From positions 3,713,001 through 3,777,000 of the forward strand of contig NC_134754.1 of NCBI RefSeq assembly GCF_050436995.1: a DNA stretch of 64,000 nucleotides, given 5' to 3'. The position numbers were made by a program, and so were the translations under genes. Below the pieces are notes generated by a model that was not told the origin of the DNA, searched no databases, and worked only from the letters and a program-made list of their open reading frames with translations. The stretch is from Anticarsia gemmatalis (lineage: Eukaryota > Arthropoda > Insecta > Lepidoptera > Erebidae). Of the stretch, positions 1-11,890 are shown one piece after another (the first letter of the stretch is position 1; each line of letters begins with the position of its first letter).

Positions 1-3000
1 CCTTATTAACCTTACATATCCATACATTATATACAGCCTCAAGGGTACATAGTCCTATGTACACCGTATTAAGTTTCCAACCATTCAATGTTCCTTACAT
101 TATTACTATGTATTTCATTAACCAAGTACAAGGTTGCTTTGGCCGAACACGCAATATCCGACACTGTATATTACACGTAAGCTGGGGTATTAGTCCCTGA
201 ATTACACAGATCGACAGTAGGCCTCTGATATTTATTGCGTCCAGCCTCCTTAGATTCTTGTTAGGGTTACACCTGCGATATCGAGGAAATGTACGGTCTA
301 GATTTCGGTAACAGTCGATTGGTTGTTATTTATTGTTGTGGATTGTTATATCGCGTCGTTGTTGTGATAACGATGCTGGTATGGAAGATAAGTCAAAATG
401 CTGTAAAGTCAGGATCTAGATAAAAAAATGTTTAGTGCATAGAGCTGGACTGTAAAAAAATATTTAAAAAAAGGCCCAAGTTTTTCGTAACCGTAGTTAA
501 AATTAGCAGTATCTACTTTTCTCCGTAACTTTAATCCGTAGTATCTTCCTTTAGTCTAACCAGTTCGTCTGCCCCGTAAAACCAACGTAGTCCAAAGTTT
601 CTGCCAAAAATGAAAGCGAAATCGTGTAACAATTCCTATAGCAAAAGAACATCATCAAAACATGGACACGGCGGGTATATTAAACCGTAACCGTATTACC
701 CGTATTATGCAGATACCCGGTTGTAACGGTTATTGACTTGTAACGTCCACGCTCACCTATCGTTATTGGTGCTTACAGCTTATGTTATTGCTAAACGTTA
801 ACCGTTACGCTCGGAACGTTGACAAAATTTGCTCCTGTGAGGCTTTTAGGCGAGTTTGCGTTTGGGATAGTGGGTTTTAGGACTTATTGATATTGTGGAT
901 GTGACCTTCGTGCTAAGGAAATGTAGGAATAAGCGCTATTCTCAGGGTTTGATACTAGGCATTCTAGAAGTCACATCTTTAGCTTACGATCGCTTTAATT
1001 TAAAGATGGTTCAATCAAAACTAATAGGTTATATTTTGGCGCAAATACGTTTAGTTCTTATTATAATGAACTCTCTATAACTGTATTCAGTAATGCTGCA
1101 TACGGTACAACTTCTTTTGACTACACTTTGGCACGAATGTTACAAATTGCAACAAGAGAACAACCCTTTCACAGCCGGAGCTTCGCTCATATGAACCACG
1201 TTTGAAAGAAAACAATTCATACAATGTTTTCAACGTACAAAATTTGAATTCCTAACCCACATCCCCGCTCGCTCACGTCACTGCAGCAATAAAACAGTCC
1301 GAATTTAGAAAGTAAAATATATTTTTATTAACATTCCCTCGGAGGATGTCGGACTGGTACACGACAAGGACAGATGATTTCCTCATACCATAAAAGAGGA
1401 ATAGCAATACACTCAAGATGTAACAAACGAGTTTTGCCGTGGAAGTAGGCAGCTGAATAATTGAAGAAGTATGGTCCCCTGGCGTGTCGGATCGTCTAGC
1501 CGGCCGATCAATACTGGCCGAAATACTACCTGTACACAATAAGGGTTGCTGCACGTGAACGACTTGCGTAGGCGATTAACTGATAGAGGTGTGTTTGGAA
1601 AATGTAAAGCTGCAACTAGAATAGTTAACAAACTCGAGACCATTAAACAAAAAAAAAAAATTGTATTCTAGTCGTTACCAACCAATATAGTGGATTTTGG
1701 TTGGTAACGACTTTTCAAATGTCTTTTTGTTTTCAAAAAATCTGTTATAATAAATGTATATATCTTAAAGTAAATTTTCCCCCATCATAGTAATGAAAGT
1801 TATAAAACGGCAGTAGCAAAAGGTCTCAATTATCAATATCATAGATATTGTAGAATAGAATATTCAATGTTGCGACCTTGAAGCCGTTTTTAAGATAAGA
1901 TAAAGAAAAAATCTTATCTCCGACTAGCCGTTGCTGTGAAAGCGACCTTAAATTACGCATTTGAATGCAATTTTTCTGTGCTTAAATAGGTTTTTGCTTG
2001 AGTTTGTAAATATTTGATAGCGATTCCTTTAAAAGCGTAAAAACAGGAGCGGGAAATGATTCTATATTTTTTGTAACAGATGTAAAATGAAAACATATTT
2101 CATATTGTATTTGCGTACAGTATATTATATCATAAATATTTTTTTATGAGTAACTTAAAGCAATACTTGTCATTCGATTTATGAAGTTAAGCATTTTAAC
2201 TATGTTCGATTTTTGGATGGGTTGCCGTGTCAGAACTTGTAAGCTATGCGGACTATGTGTATGTTGTGTCTTCTAAACTCTCGCCTCTACCAATTAGCAA
2301 TGCAGGAAGTGGTTATAAGTTACGCCTATTCTCTAAGGACTTCAAACTTACTTTAATTAAACTACATGATAATAAGTAGGTACTATACACAATGAATTTA
2401 TGGATTTAGCAATAGCGTTCTTATTTAGATTACCAGATTATCTATCAACATTTATTATGCGTTGTTGTTTGTATACCTTGAATCAATATAACTTATAGGT
2501 TTGATGATATTTCATAATAAACTTGAAATATAGGTCGTTATTTCTTTATAAGACTACAAGATTAGATAACAAATAAAGTTGTGTATGTTTCTGAACTAGG
2601 AAGACCTAGAACTTGAGTTCTTCTTATTTCGTGGGCGGAGCACGAGGTTGCTAAGAATAACGCATTAAGTATTTACTAAGTAAATTCTGATGCTGTGACT
2701 AACACATTATTTTAATAAAATTTAAAACATTTGACAGCAAGAAGTGAATTATTATTTAACATAATAAACAACACGTAGCAGTAGGTTAACAACATTAAAC
2801 AACCTCCAAAAAACTGCCAGTTTTGTTCAAAAACAAACAAAATACGCGCGCCATTTCCATAATTACGTTACCTCACTATTTAAGACTCGTACCAATTCTC
2901 ATTACCGACAGCATTTCCCGCTATAAACAGTCAGTTTTAATACAATCGTTAGGGCCTACCTATACTTAATTGAAAAATATTGGCCACTAAAATGTTCACC

Positions 3001-5218
3001 CTAGGCCTGTAGATAGAAAGTGTCTAATTAAATTTCCGTTTCTGGCAATAAACCGCTCACCACGTGCCACTTTATTACAACATTTTGTGACTTGATCACA
3101 ATTTATTGCTATCTGTGAATTATCAAATACGTCGGGCATTTTATGAGCGCTATGAAAAATTGAACGATGAAAGATATTGTTGCCGTGTACCAATTTGAAT
3201 TTTCCCTCTGAATCTTTGCTTACACTGTGCTTTGAAAAAGTGCTTTCGTAATTCCAGTAGCTATTCCTGGAAATGTGTGAATGATTTTCTGGAAATTTTC
3301 GATATGGGATGTGTTTTTCTCGTATGTAATTTTTGGGAACTGTGTGTTTTATCGAAGGTTTCAAAATCCATAAACGGGATTGCACGTTGATAGATTTCGT
3401 CTTCATTTCGTTTTGTTATTTTCAAATGGTAAAAATGCTACTATGAAATCTTTGCCAAGTTTTATATGCTACGAATAAAACTACCACCTTGGTAGTTTTC
3501 CAGAAATTTTCATTTACCAAATTGAAAAAAGGAAAAGAAATAGTCCTTGATAATAGTGAACTTTTGCAAGCAGATAAAACTTGTTCGAATATCAATACTG
3601 ACGACGGTCCGCAGAAGTTCCAACTTGGTTCATAGATTCTTATCGGTCCAACTTCGAGACTCTGTCATGTTTTGCAATTAAAAAGGTCTGACACTAGTTT
3701 TGCTTCCATTTCAATTTGAACTTTATTTTAATTTTGAATTCGAACTAAAAATATATTTTAAAGTAAATTGCATGTGATGTAAGTTTGAAGTTAAAATTTA
3801 TATAAAGGCGTAAGTTATGTGATGTCAAATGAGGTAAGTATAGTAATTTTGAATTAACAAAATAAACTTCACTACTGAAATAATTTTATGAGTAAATATT
3901 AGCAAGTTTGAAATGACGAAAGGTGCAGCTTATTACGTGTACAAATAAAAGAATAATAAAACCTTTAAATCAATACAGACTACGTACTGCAGTTCATGTA
4001 AGTTACTCAATTCCATATTCCTGCCCAAACATCATGTTTCATACACAAACCGTTTTCGCAAAATAGTCCGTCGACTTTCCTGTATGAGATTTCCCGCATC
4101 CCATGTTTTAGATTAACAAAGTAATAAGGAATAAACAGACAAAATATAGTTGTCGTATCAACAAATTCCTGAAATGGCAGTCGTTTCGTGTTTATTATAC
4201 GAACTGAGGGGCCATCAAAAATACTGCAGCAGTATAGAAATATTATACGGGTGGGTGCTCGTATCCACAGTAACTGCGTAATAATAGTTTCCAATAAGCA
4301 ATATCTTCCGAATGGCCGAACTTTGGCCTACCTAATTTATATATTTTGTGAGAATATCTTAAACAAAGGGGAAAAATGTTTTGCTGTTAATGGTTTTGGT
4401 TTATTTTGTTTTATACAGTAAAGTTCGATCCAACTTATCTTTGTTCTTATGGAGTGAGACCGGTGAGTCCAAATGACTCTTTTAAACTCTGAAATCCAGT
4501 GGATTGTCGATTTTCTAAGCATTTAATATTGTGCATTACCTGTAAGTATAGCAGTCTTGCATGATGAAGATGAGAACCTCTTGAAGAATGCCCATCAAAC
4601 GGGAGGCAAACTTAAATTGTTTCAATATTATTATTTGAAGAAATATAAAAAAAAAACAACGCACAAACAAAGATCTGTGTCATCAAAGCTCAAAAGCAGT
4701 TTAAATGTCAAAGTGTTATAGACATACAAAAAGGGTTATGAGGTACAAAAGTTAGTAATTTTGTTTGTCTGTCCAGAAATAGCACGGGGCTAATGGACTG
4801 TATTTGACCGTCACACTCGTAATGAACATTTGAAGGTTATTCGGGTAACTATGAATAGTGTCAATGTCTATCTATTGTATTGACTGTAGGGTTGAGGTTG
4901 ATAGATAGATGGGATAGACGCATCGATTTGAAACGTGTAACCCTTTGGCTGTTCAAAGCGACGAATGCGACGCGATTCAGACCGTTGTGTCTCATTGCTG
5001 ACGACTACATGAGACATTATATAAGTTTATTGAATGAAGATTCATTTCACATAGATATGTTGCTATGGTATTCGTCACGTTCTGTTATATCCCTATTATT
5101 CATATAAAAGTGTCGATTTGCATTACTGCAATTGACACAATATCTTAGTCCAATTCAGCAGTATTTTTATTATAATGTCGTTGTTTGTTAACCTGCAATC
5201 GTTTTCTAGAAAATATTA
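1..5218. other. AT-rich unique DNA, no supported gene
   Basis: I see no convincing gene here. Open frames are short and AT-driven. The longest, 136 codons on the minus strand at 2996-3406, is about the size expected by chance in 64 kb of this composition. The only clear structure is a 15-bp perfect hairpin at 1670-1712. Confidence 0.6.
1670..1712. repeat. 15-bp perfect inverted repeat
   Basis: Arms at 1670-1684 (AGTCGTTACCAACCA) and 1698-1712 are perfect reverse complements around a 13-nt AT-rich spacer. It could be a decayed terminal-inverted-repeat element or a local foldback mutation. No target duplication is evident. Confidence 0.7.
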
Positions 5219-5221
5219 TCT

Positions 5222-5241
5222 GGGGGCACGGAAGTGCCCCC
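5222..5241. repeat. Terminal hairpin with GGAA loop, copy 1
   Basis: Arms GGGGGCAC (5222-5229) and GTGCCCCC (5234-5241) pair perfectly around the loop GGAA. Read as plus-strand RNA this is a GNRA-type tetraloop; read on the minus strand it resembles the 3' hairpin of rolling-circle elements. The same hairpin occurs at 58482-58501 and 63084-63103. Confidence 0.85.
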
Positions 5242-5457
5242 GCAAGTCGAGCAAAAAAAAAGCGGCACGGCCGTAACATCCTTTTCTCGAAGCAATTCGG
5301 GCTATTTTTGACACCCCTATAATTTCGTTGTGGATAAAACAAGAAGCCTGGATTTTCAGCAACTAATCAGTCATTGTATAAACACGGTATATTTAAAATT
5401 TCAGTCAATTTGAACCAGTAGTTTAAGAATGACAACTCGTTAAAGTTTTGAATTTTG

Positions 5458-5507
5458 TCACTCACTGATTCACTGATTCACTGATTCACTGACTCACTGA
5501 CTCACCG
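5458..5507. repeat. 8-bp minisatellite CACTGA(T/C)T, copy 1
   Basis: Five tandem units (three CACTGATT, then two CACTGACT) end in a partial CACC unit. The other copy of the element has four units (one plus three), so the array changes length between copies. Internal short tandem arrays are common in HINE-type elements. Confidence 0.85.
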
Positions 5508-5909
5508 ATCATCAAAAGTCTAAGGTACTTCTAGCAGACTTAGAAGCTTAAAATTTAGAATACAAACAGGGTTTAGTGTCTTAATCATGGGAAAAATTAA
5601 ACATTTTCTAATTTCGGTCTAGTTTTCTAAATACACCAACTGCAACAATAACTTTGTAATCCTATATAAATGTATAAGATTACAAGGTTACATCTGCAGT
5701 TAATTAATTATTATTACTGTAGAAAATAAAAGAAATAGGTGTAAATAGGTACCTACTATATGAGGCATAACAGGAGGGGGTATAGGGTGGGTAAGGGTGT
5801 TTAGCCCATGAAACTGAATAATATTCCCATAGGAAAATATGTTGAATTATAAAAAAAAAAGTCTTTCCATACAAATTGGACTTATGTTCGTTCTACAAAA
5901 AGAAGTGAG

Positions 5910-6365
5910 ATGCCATCAAAAACATTCTGTAAAAACCTCAAGTCTCGCCGTAAAAAGTTGTGAGATCTATATAATACCAAGTCGATTAATCTATTTAGTC
6001 TCTACTTAAAGGACCTTAAGTTATTACGTATGTTATTATCATGCCAATTTTAAAAAAATACCTTTAAAACAAATAGATCGACTTGGTCATCGCAAGAAAA
6101 CACAAATTCGCCATTAACATTTCAAGAGCATTAACTTCTCGTCGTGCTGTGTAGTGTGATACATTCTAATAATCAAATCATGCGATGGCCAGGTCGGTCT
6201 ATTTGTTTTAAAGGTATTTTTTTTAAATTGGCATGATAATAACATACGTAATAACTTAAGGTCCTTTAAGTAGAGACTAAATAGATTAATCGACTTGGTA
6301 TTATATAGATCTCACAACTTTTTACGGCGAGACTTGAGGTTTTTACAGAATGTTTTTGATGGCAT
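5910..6365. repeat. Giant inverted repeat (185-bp arms), copy 1
   Basis: The left arm 5910-6094 and right arm 6181-6365 are both 185 nt and pair almost perfectly around an 86-nt loop. Mismatches are one position in the poly-A/T tract and three positions near the loop (6188, 6192, 6197), where the right arm has G in place of the expected A. In plus-strand RNA those three become G-U wobbles. A transcript would form a long double-stranded RNA. Confidence 0.9.
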
Positions 6366-6367
6366 TA

Positions 6368-8689
6368 TTATATGTCCTGATATTTTTTATATAATTGTAA
6401 TGGCGCGAAGCTTTGATCTGAAAGTTAAATCATAGCAGAAATGACGATAAGAACTTGGCAGTTGTCTTGTATTTTCTCCTTCTAGATGTGGAATACATAG
6501 CACCTAACGCGTGCTTAGTTTTATCCATTTGTAAAAGTTTTCAGCTCCTGTTTTTTATACATTATTTACCAAGCTAATGAAGCCATTATGTAGTCAACAT
6601 CTGATAAAATAAAAACAGCGATAAGTGAATCCTTTATGTCGTTACCGGCTTATAAATTTTACTAGTATCTTCCAGACTTTGCATAAAGATATAACGAGAT
6701 TATATTAAACTATGTAATAAAGTAGATGTGGATTAAGTTCACTTGTTTAATGCATATTGCTTTAAAACTTTCCTTACTCGGTGATTGTTGGTTTTTCTTG
6801 CAAAAGTTTTTACGATAAGTATTCATAAGCGGTGGAGTGCTATAAAGTGCTGTAGTTTTTAGTTTTAATTGCAAGCAATATTAAGTTTGAAATGGATTAG
6901 TGCACTTTTGGAGAATAACATTGCATTTATTTTCTCCTTTCAGAGATTACAGTTATGTTTACCGTACCAGAGCTTTTTGTTGCAACCTGAAAATAGTTAT
7001 AAACTTTTCAGCGCCGATCTGCTATCCATGCATTACTAAAAATGTAAGTACATCTTAATATCAGGACCCGAGATAAATTAACTAATGTATACAAAAAAGT
7101 TGGAGCTAAAATGGTTTAGCTATTTATATTTCAAAATGCAAATATTTTAAAAAATATTTAAATCCACTACGACCAACTATAAAATTGAACGAAAATTATA
7201 GAACCAATCGTCTGAAAATCATTATAGTTGACGTAATCGAAGGCCTAATTAATAGGCAAACTTGAGTTGAGCACCATATCGAAATAATTCAAGATTCATA
7301 CGAAACGGGAGCAAGCGTTTAGTGCGCGATTTTGCCTCAATTTTCCGTGCCAATGATCCTCTTGGCGCGCCGGTGCGGTGGATATACTACCAATAAACAA
7401 TATCTTACGGTCCAACGAATCTCGAACGAGGTACTGCTAATTAGGGGCATGGAAACCGATCAAAAGGGAGCCTTTGATGCGAAACTGAAAAGGTGACAAC
7501 GACGCGAGTCAGCCGAGCGTGGTATCGATGAAGTTTCGGATGTTTTTGTACGTGTTTCTACTAAGTTTGGAGGTTGTAGGATTATTATTATAGTTGATAA
7601 GGTGGAAAAATCCCGTAGGTTGTGTCTTAGGAACTTTATCAAAGACAAGTTTCGAGTATATAGAGTGAATTGTATTGGTTTTTGCCACTAAATGGTGGTT
7701 ATTACTTGGCGTGGAACACTTTGTTTTAAAACATTCGTTGCATTTTTCTTGTAAGTTACTATGTTTCTAAACACACAAAATTTCTAAATATCTGTTTGAC
7801 AGCTTATCAGATGAAGTTTTAGGGTTATTTTCATAGATTTGTTGTAATTTTATTTAGCAGATAAGTTATCTGACACTTAAAATAAACTGTGAATCTGCCC
7901 TTAGTCATGTATCCAATGTATTACATAATTCATCCTCCTCACGACTTTAATCTTCTATGTAAACAGAATGCAAACGACGTGACGTCACACAATAGTGTTG
8001 GGAAAAATCCCGGGTCACGGAATCGATTTCAATAAGCGATAACTTCTGCATGACCGGCTAGCTATCCTTCAGCAGGCATTTGCGGATGCCAGTGATCAAA
8101 GCGGTATTCCGGATCCGTACCGTATTGTACTTGTTTCGGATTTGAATCTATTACTCTGGATATATGACCTAATTCTGTTCAATGGAGACGTTTGATGTTC
8201 AGAGTGAAGCTGTGTTTATGATGATGGAATTTGTTTTTATTTCGTTGCTAGAAAATAAATCCCTTAGGATTTAATATCATTGGGCATGGCGTGTTACAAA
8301 ATGCCGTTAATTTCTGTAAACTTTACAATTAAACATAATATTATTACATCATCATCGCACATTTCGGTCACGACGCCAATGTAGAAAAGTAGGTACTTAG
8401 TATAATAAAATGATAGGAAAATCTTTTGCCATTAATGGCAAGGCTGGGACAATAAAATAATTTCTACGTTTTAAGAACGTTACATACATACTCGTATGTA
8501 CCTATTATTTTCCATGTAACCTTCTAGTAGAACACCCCAAATTCTCAGAATGTAGGCAATAAAAATCCACTTACATTTTACAACTGGTTCCAGATCTATT
8601 CCACTGATAGACTTTGAGCTATAAACCTAGTGACGTGTTCCAAGGTCTGTCGTAAAACTATTGTAATTCTCTACAAATATTGTAGGACC
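6368..8689. other. AT-rich unique DNA, no supported gene
   Basis: No gene is supported. A moderately GC-rich, non-repetitive stretch at about 7290-7460 stands out from its surroundings. It could be a conserved non-coding element, but nothing in it identifies a function. Confidence 0.5.
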
Positions 8690-8792
8690 GCCCGCGAAAT
8701 TTCATTGTAATCGGTTCAGTAATATTTGCGTGAAAGAGTAACAAGTATCCATACATACTCACAAAATTTTGAACTTATAATATTAGTAGTAT
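8690..8792 (+). mobile_element. Degraded 3' tail of a common arthropod LINE
   Basis: The stretch contains the recognisable string AAATTTCATTGTAATCGGTT, then a GCGTGAAAGAGTAACAA block, CATAC repeats, and finally TTATAATATTAGTAGTATG. This order (ATCGGTTCAG, GCGTGAAAGAGTAACA, short repeats, TATAATATTAGTA) is widespread at the 3' ends of insect retroelement copies, often attributed to RTE-type LINEs. Only the tail is present and no coding part remains. The clade assignment is from memory of the motif, not from a search. Confidence 0.6.
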
Positions 8793-11699
8793 GTTTCTGA
8801 AATGTAGGTTTGAAAATTTGCCAGTGTACACGGTAGTCTCTTTAAAAATAAAGGGTAAATGACGGCTTGGAGTCTTTTGTCTAAGACTGTGCGTAGAAGA
8901 TAGAAGTAAATCGTTTTAATCATTTGAACTACAATGTATTGGAAAACTGCTTTTTAAATCCAAATAAATAATTATGATTTTGCATCATAATTATGCATAA
9001 ATTATAATAAATCCGCAAGAGATGCAAAAACTAAAAAAATCGCATTTACTGATCTATACTTACGGTAAAAAATATAGATAAATTAATCGCGAACTCCGTA
9101 AAAACGTGCATACATTTACGTAAAAATAACCGTCTAGTGGAGAAAAGGTAATTTTCTTAAAAGCTCACCAAAATATTTATCACTACCCAAAATCTATGAT
9201 AAACAGATTCCACATACAATAGTAATACATCTTACTCTTAAGTATAAAAGACAGGGTGAATGTTACAAGAAATACATATTTTACACTTTTGACATATATG
9301 TCTCCCCCTTTAGATTTATTATGCTGGGGATATGAAGTAACGTATTTCCGTGTGAGAAAGAAGGATTTTACGTTGTTTTCTACATAGCAGGATAATATTA
9401 AAATGCTTTTCTCATGTTCCGTCACACGGAAAGCGGTCTTGAAAGTATAAATCAAATCGTTTTCTCTACGAATAAAGGTTTTGGGTGCTTCAGTGAACTT
9501 GTATTTGGAGTTAAGCGGTGCATTTTTAGTTATGGATATGGTAAAATGAAAGGTTTATTTTTGTTTATTACCTGCTAGGTTAGTGTGCCATTACTGCTGT
9601 TTTAGTAAAGGATGGAAAGGATCTAATAGTCTTGATTGAACGTCATGTCAAAACCATGGTCTTGGAATGCCTCATATTGTTATTATTATCCCGTTTACTA
9701 TGAAAGGCGTTACGTCAAATTATATCATTATTAAATACCATGAATCCAAATAAAAATCAAACTACAAAACGGAGTGCAAAAAAAATCTAAACTATGAACT
9801 AAAAAACTTTTCTAAATTAATAACAAAAACTATATTCACACTGCGCCGTGCAATATCTCAGCAACATTTTCATAACCCGTCTCTAAACAACATAACAATA
9901 ACTTTTCCAAAATGAAATTTTTCGCACATTATTAGCGACGGTCGTATATTTCGAGGAAGGCTAGTGCCGTCCAAGTTTGCTCATCTTGCATAGTTCCATG
10001 AAAAGTATTTATTATCCACGACTAAAGTTCTTTTCCGGAATATTTCAAAACTCTATCGACCGTTAAAGATGTATCTTCTTAACTTTTGCGTACAATTTCC
10101 TTTCAGTTATGTGAACTATGGTGGAATATTTTCGATGTTTTGTGAACAGATGCTACCTACTTCATAATAGCCTTTGTATAGTTAACTTTATTGCTTTGCA
10201 TATTGTTATGATATCGGCAGTGTGTAAAATATTTAAGTATTCATGTTGAATGTAGATAATATAATATTCCTATAAAATGTTTTCTATGAAGATCAGTACA
10301 TACTAATTTCTGATGGACTAAAAACAACATCAAACCAAAATCGTTCTTTAAATACAATAAATTGTCACCAAAAACGCAAAGAACACTTACAAAACTGGTT
10401 AACAAAGATAAAGAAATAAATTCACAAAGAAGTTACGAGACTTCATTGCCAGTAAAAAGTAAATTGAGATAGGCGGAATCATTGGTAAGAACAAAATAAA
10501 GTTTTGTAGGGTCTGACTATCGTCACAGATATTAAGTTTTTTCCTATTATCTGAGCGAGGGAAACCACTCATAAATCGTGAAACAGCGCCTACAACTTTA
10601 TTGCGGGCTACGGCGAGGCTTAACTCATACGGAGCACTCGGCAACGGTAAGAATCACAAATAATGTACTTTTTACAGCGTCTTTAAAAGAAGACGTCTTA
10701 TGTACCATCGATTTAAACTTGTAATTAAGATTTTAACGTATCTTGTTGTAGTTTCAAGCTGCAGTTGAAGTTAAATATAAATGTTATGTCATTCTTCAAT
10801 GTTAGTTATTTCCTTTCATGTTTTTTCTAACACAAAAGCATCTAAGCTTTCGCAATTCAAACAACTTTAATTTGTAATTTTAAGGTGGTCGGATCACGCA
10901 ATAGAAGCTGATCAATTTTATATTGAAATTCCTAGTCACTAGAAGATATTATAAAAGTTCGAAAATGCTTATTATCGTCCCGTCTCGCTGTTGCGAGTTG
11001 GTACGTGTGAGTGCAACCTTCAGAGCGACGATAAAGGACCGACTGTCCAAGGTAATGAAATAAAAAATGTAGACTGAAACGTTCTTTGATGGCCGCGGAT
11101 AATTTTAAGTAGATTACGAAAAAAGAAAAATATTTATTATTTGTTTTGAAAAATGGAGGCTCCGACTGCTGAATACCTGATGGAATCAGACTGACAGATT
11201 AAGGTCATTGTATTTTTATCTTTCGAAATGGAAACGTTCGGAGTAAAGGTCAAATGTATAGAACTCTCAATTTATAAATTGTATTTTTGTATGAATATTT
11301 CACAACATGAGTCTTCGTTATTTTTGGTTACCTTGCTTTTAAAAGCAAAAAATATTATTAGCCATACAGTTTCTTTTGTCAAAATATTACTATATTCGTT
11401 TGCAATAATATAAGTATGATTATAGCAGTTTTCGTATAAATACGTAAATTCAAAAACGTAAAATGTCTAAAGGTTGTTAGAAAACGTCAGTGATCTCTAA
11501 TAAGAAAAGTTTCGAACCACGTCAGTAATTTAAGAGAAGGCTCATAGAAAGTTTTTGTAGCAAAATTAAATTTTTGTTGCGCACCTTACTGTAACAGCAG
11601 TAAAGACTTGCACACACTCGGCGAGCCGCATTGCAGGACGTAAACTAGTGAATCGGGTGAAAGAATACGTGAAGCTTGACTTTAGTTAAATTCGACTGC
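8793..11699. other. AT-rich unique DNA with one weak exon candidate
   Basis: Apart from the possible exon at 10556-10646, I see only AT-rich unique sequence with short frames. A quasi-palindrome at about 8967-8990 (AATTATGAT, spacer, ATCATAATT) is minor. Confidence 0.5.
10556..10646 (+). CDS. Possible small internal exon, unknown product
   Basis: A GC-richer block of 91 bp is preceded by a pyrimidine tract ending in AG (TTTTTTCCTATTATCTGAG, ending at 10555) and followed by a good donor, GTAAGA, at 10647. One plus-strand frame is open throughout; it reads from RGKPLINRETAPTTLL to about YGALGNG. No domain is recognisable, the upstream and downstream exons are not identified, and such a combination can arise by chance. 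It could equally be untranslated. It is listed because acceptor, open frame, donor and composition agree. Confidence 0.22.
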
Positions 11700-11890
11700 C
11701 TACGTGTTGCAGTGGTTTAGGTCGCCACGCCATTACGACGGGCGGTCGTGGGTTCGATTCCCACGCGGAACACAAATAATTGTTTTGGGACCGATTGTAC
11801 TTTGTGCCCGTTGTATGTATGTTTGTACAAGTTCCCGCGACGCAAGAGCAATTCTTAGTGCGGGAGTTGTCTTTTTTTAATACAATACAA
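11700..11890 (+). mobile_element. tRNA-derived SINE, copy 1
   Basis: An RNA polymerase III promoter is visible: A box TGGTTTAGGTCG at 11713-11724 and B box GGTTCGATTCC at 11751-11761, at tRNA-like spacing. The body follows, with GATTGTACTTTGTGC and a conserved tail (CCCGCGACGCAAGAGC, then CTTAGTGCGGGAG at about 11834-11866), then a T-rich run and AATACAATACAA. The head resembles a tRNA but does not continue as a full cloverleaf, so this is a SINE rather than a tRNA gene. A second, older copy lies on the minus strand at about 57600-57775. The form fits lepidopteran tRNA-derived SINEs; the family name is not assigned. Confidence 0.85.
11713..11761 (+). promoter_or_regulatory. Internal Pol III promoter (A and B boxes) of SINE
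   Basis: A box at 11713-11724 and B box at 11751-11761 match the TRGYNNARNNG and GGTTCGANTCC consensus sequences. Both are intact, so this copy could in principle be transcribed. Confidence 0.75.

Larger units (their letters stand above)
5219..6367 (+). mobile_element. Composite foldback element, copy 1
   Basis: This non-coding repeat of about 1.15 kb is closely similar over its whole length to 58479-59601. In order it holds a terminal hairpin with an 8-bp GC-rich stem and GGAA loop (5222-5241), a unique body, an 8-bp minisatellite (5458-5507), a second body, and a giant foldback with arms 5910-6094 and 6181-6365. The left edge follows an A, with the element starting TCTGGGG; the right edge is near GATGGCATTA. 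A minisatellite and a terminal GC-rich hairpin recall Helentron-related non-autonomous elements (HINEs), read on the minus strand, but no family is proved. The foldback could be a separate MITE that fused with the rest before amplification. Open frames inside it (for example minus 5145-5342) are not genes. Confidence 0.8.

Noticed and set aside
2996..3406. 136-codon minus-strand ORF with ATG start
   Set aside because: It is the longest frame outside the LINEs, but about one of this length is expected by chance in 64 kb of this composition. No domain, splice context or GC rise supports it.
5145..5342. Minus-strand ORF repeated at 58317-58601 with nearly the same peptide start
   Set aside because: The shared peptide arises because both lie in copies of the same non-coding composite element. 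Its frame breaks differ between copies and it runs through the terminal hairpin.
5458..5507. CRISPR-like short tandem array
   Set aside because: The 8-bp units are contiguous with no spacers; it is a minisatellite inside a eukaryotic mobile element.
11700..11775. True tRNA gene
   Set aside because: A and B boxes are present, but the sequence does not close into a cloverleaf with an acceptor stem and continues into a SINE body shared with another locus.
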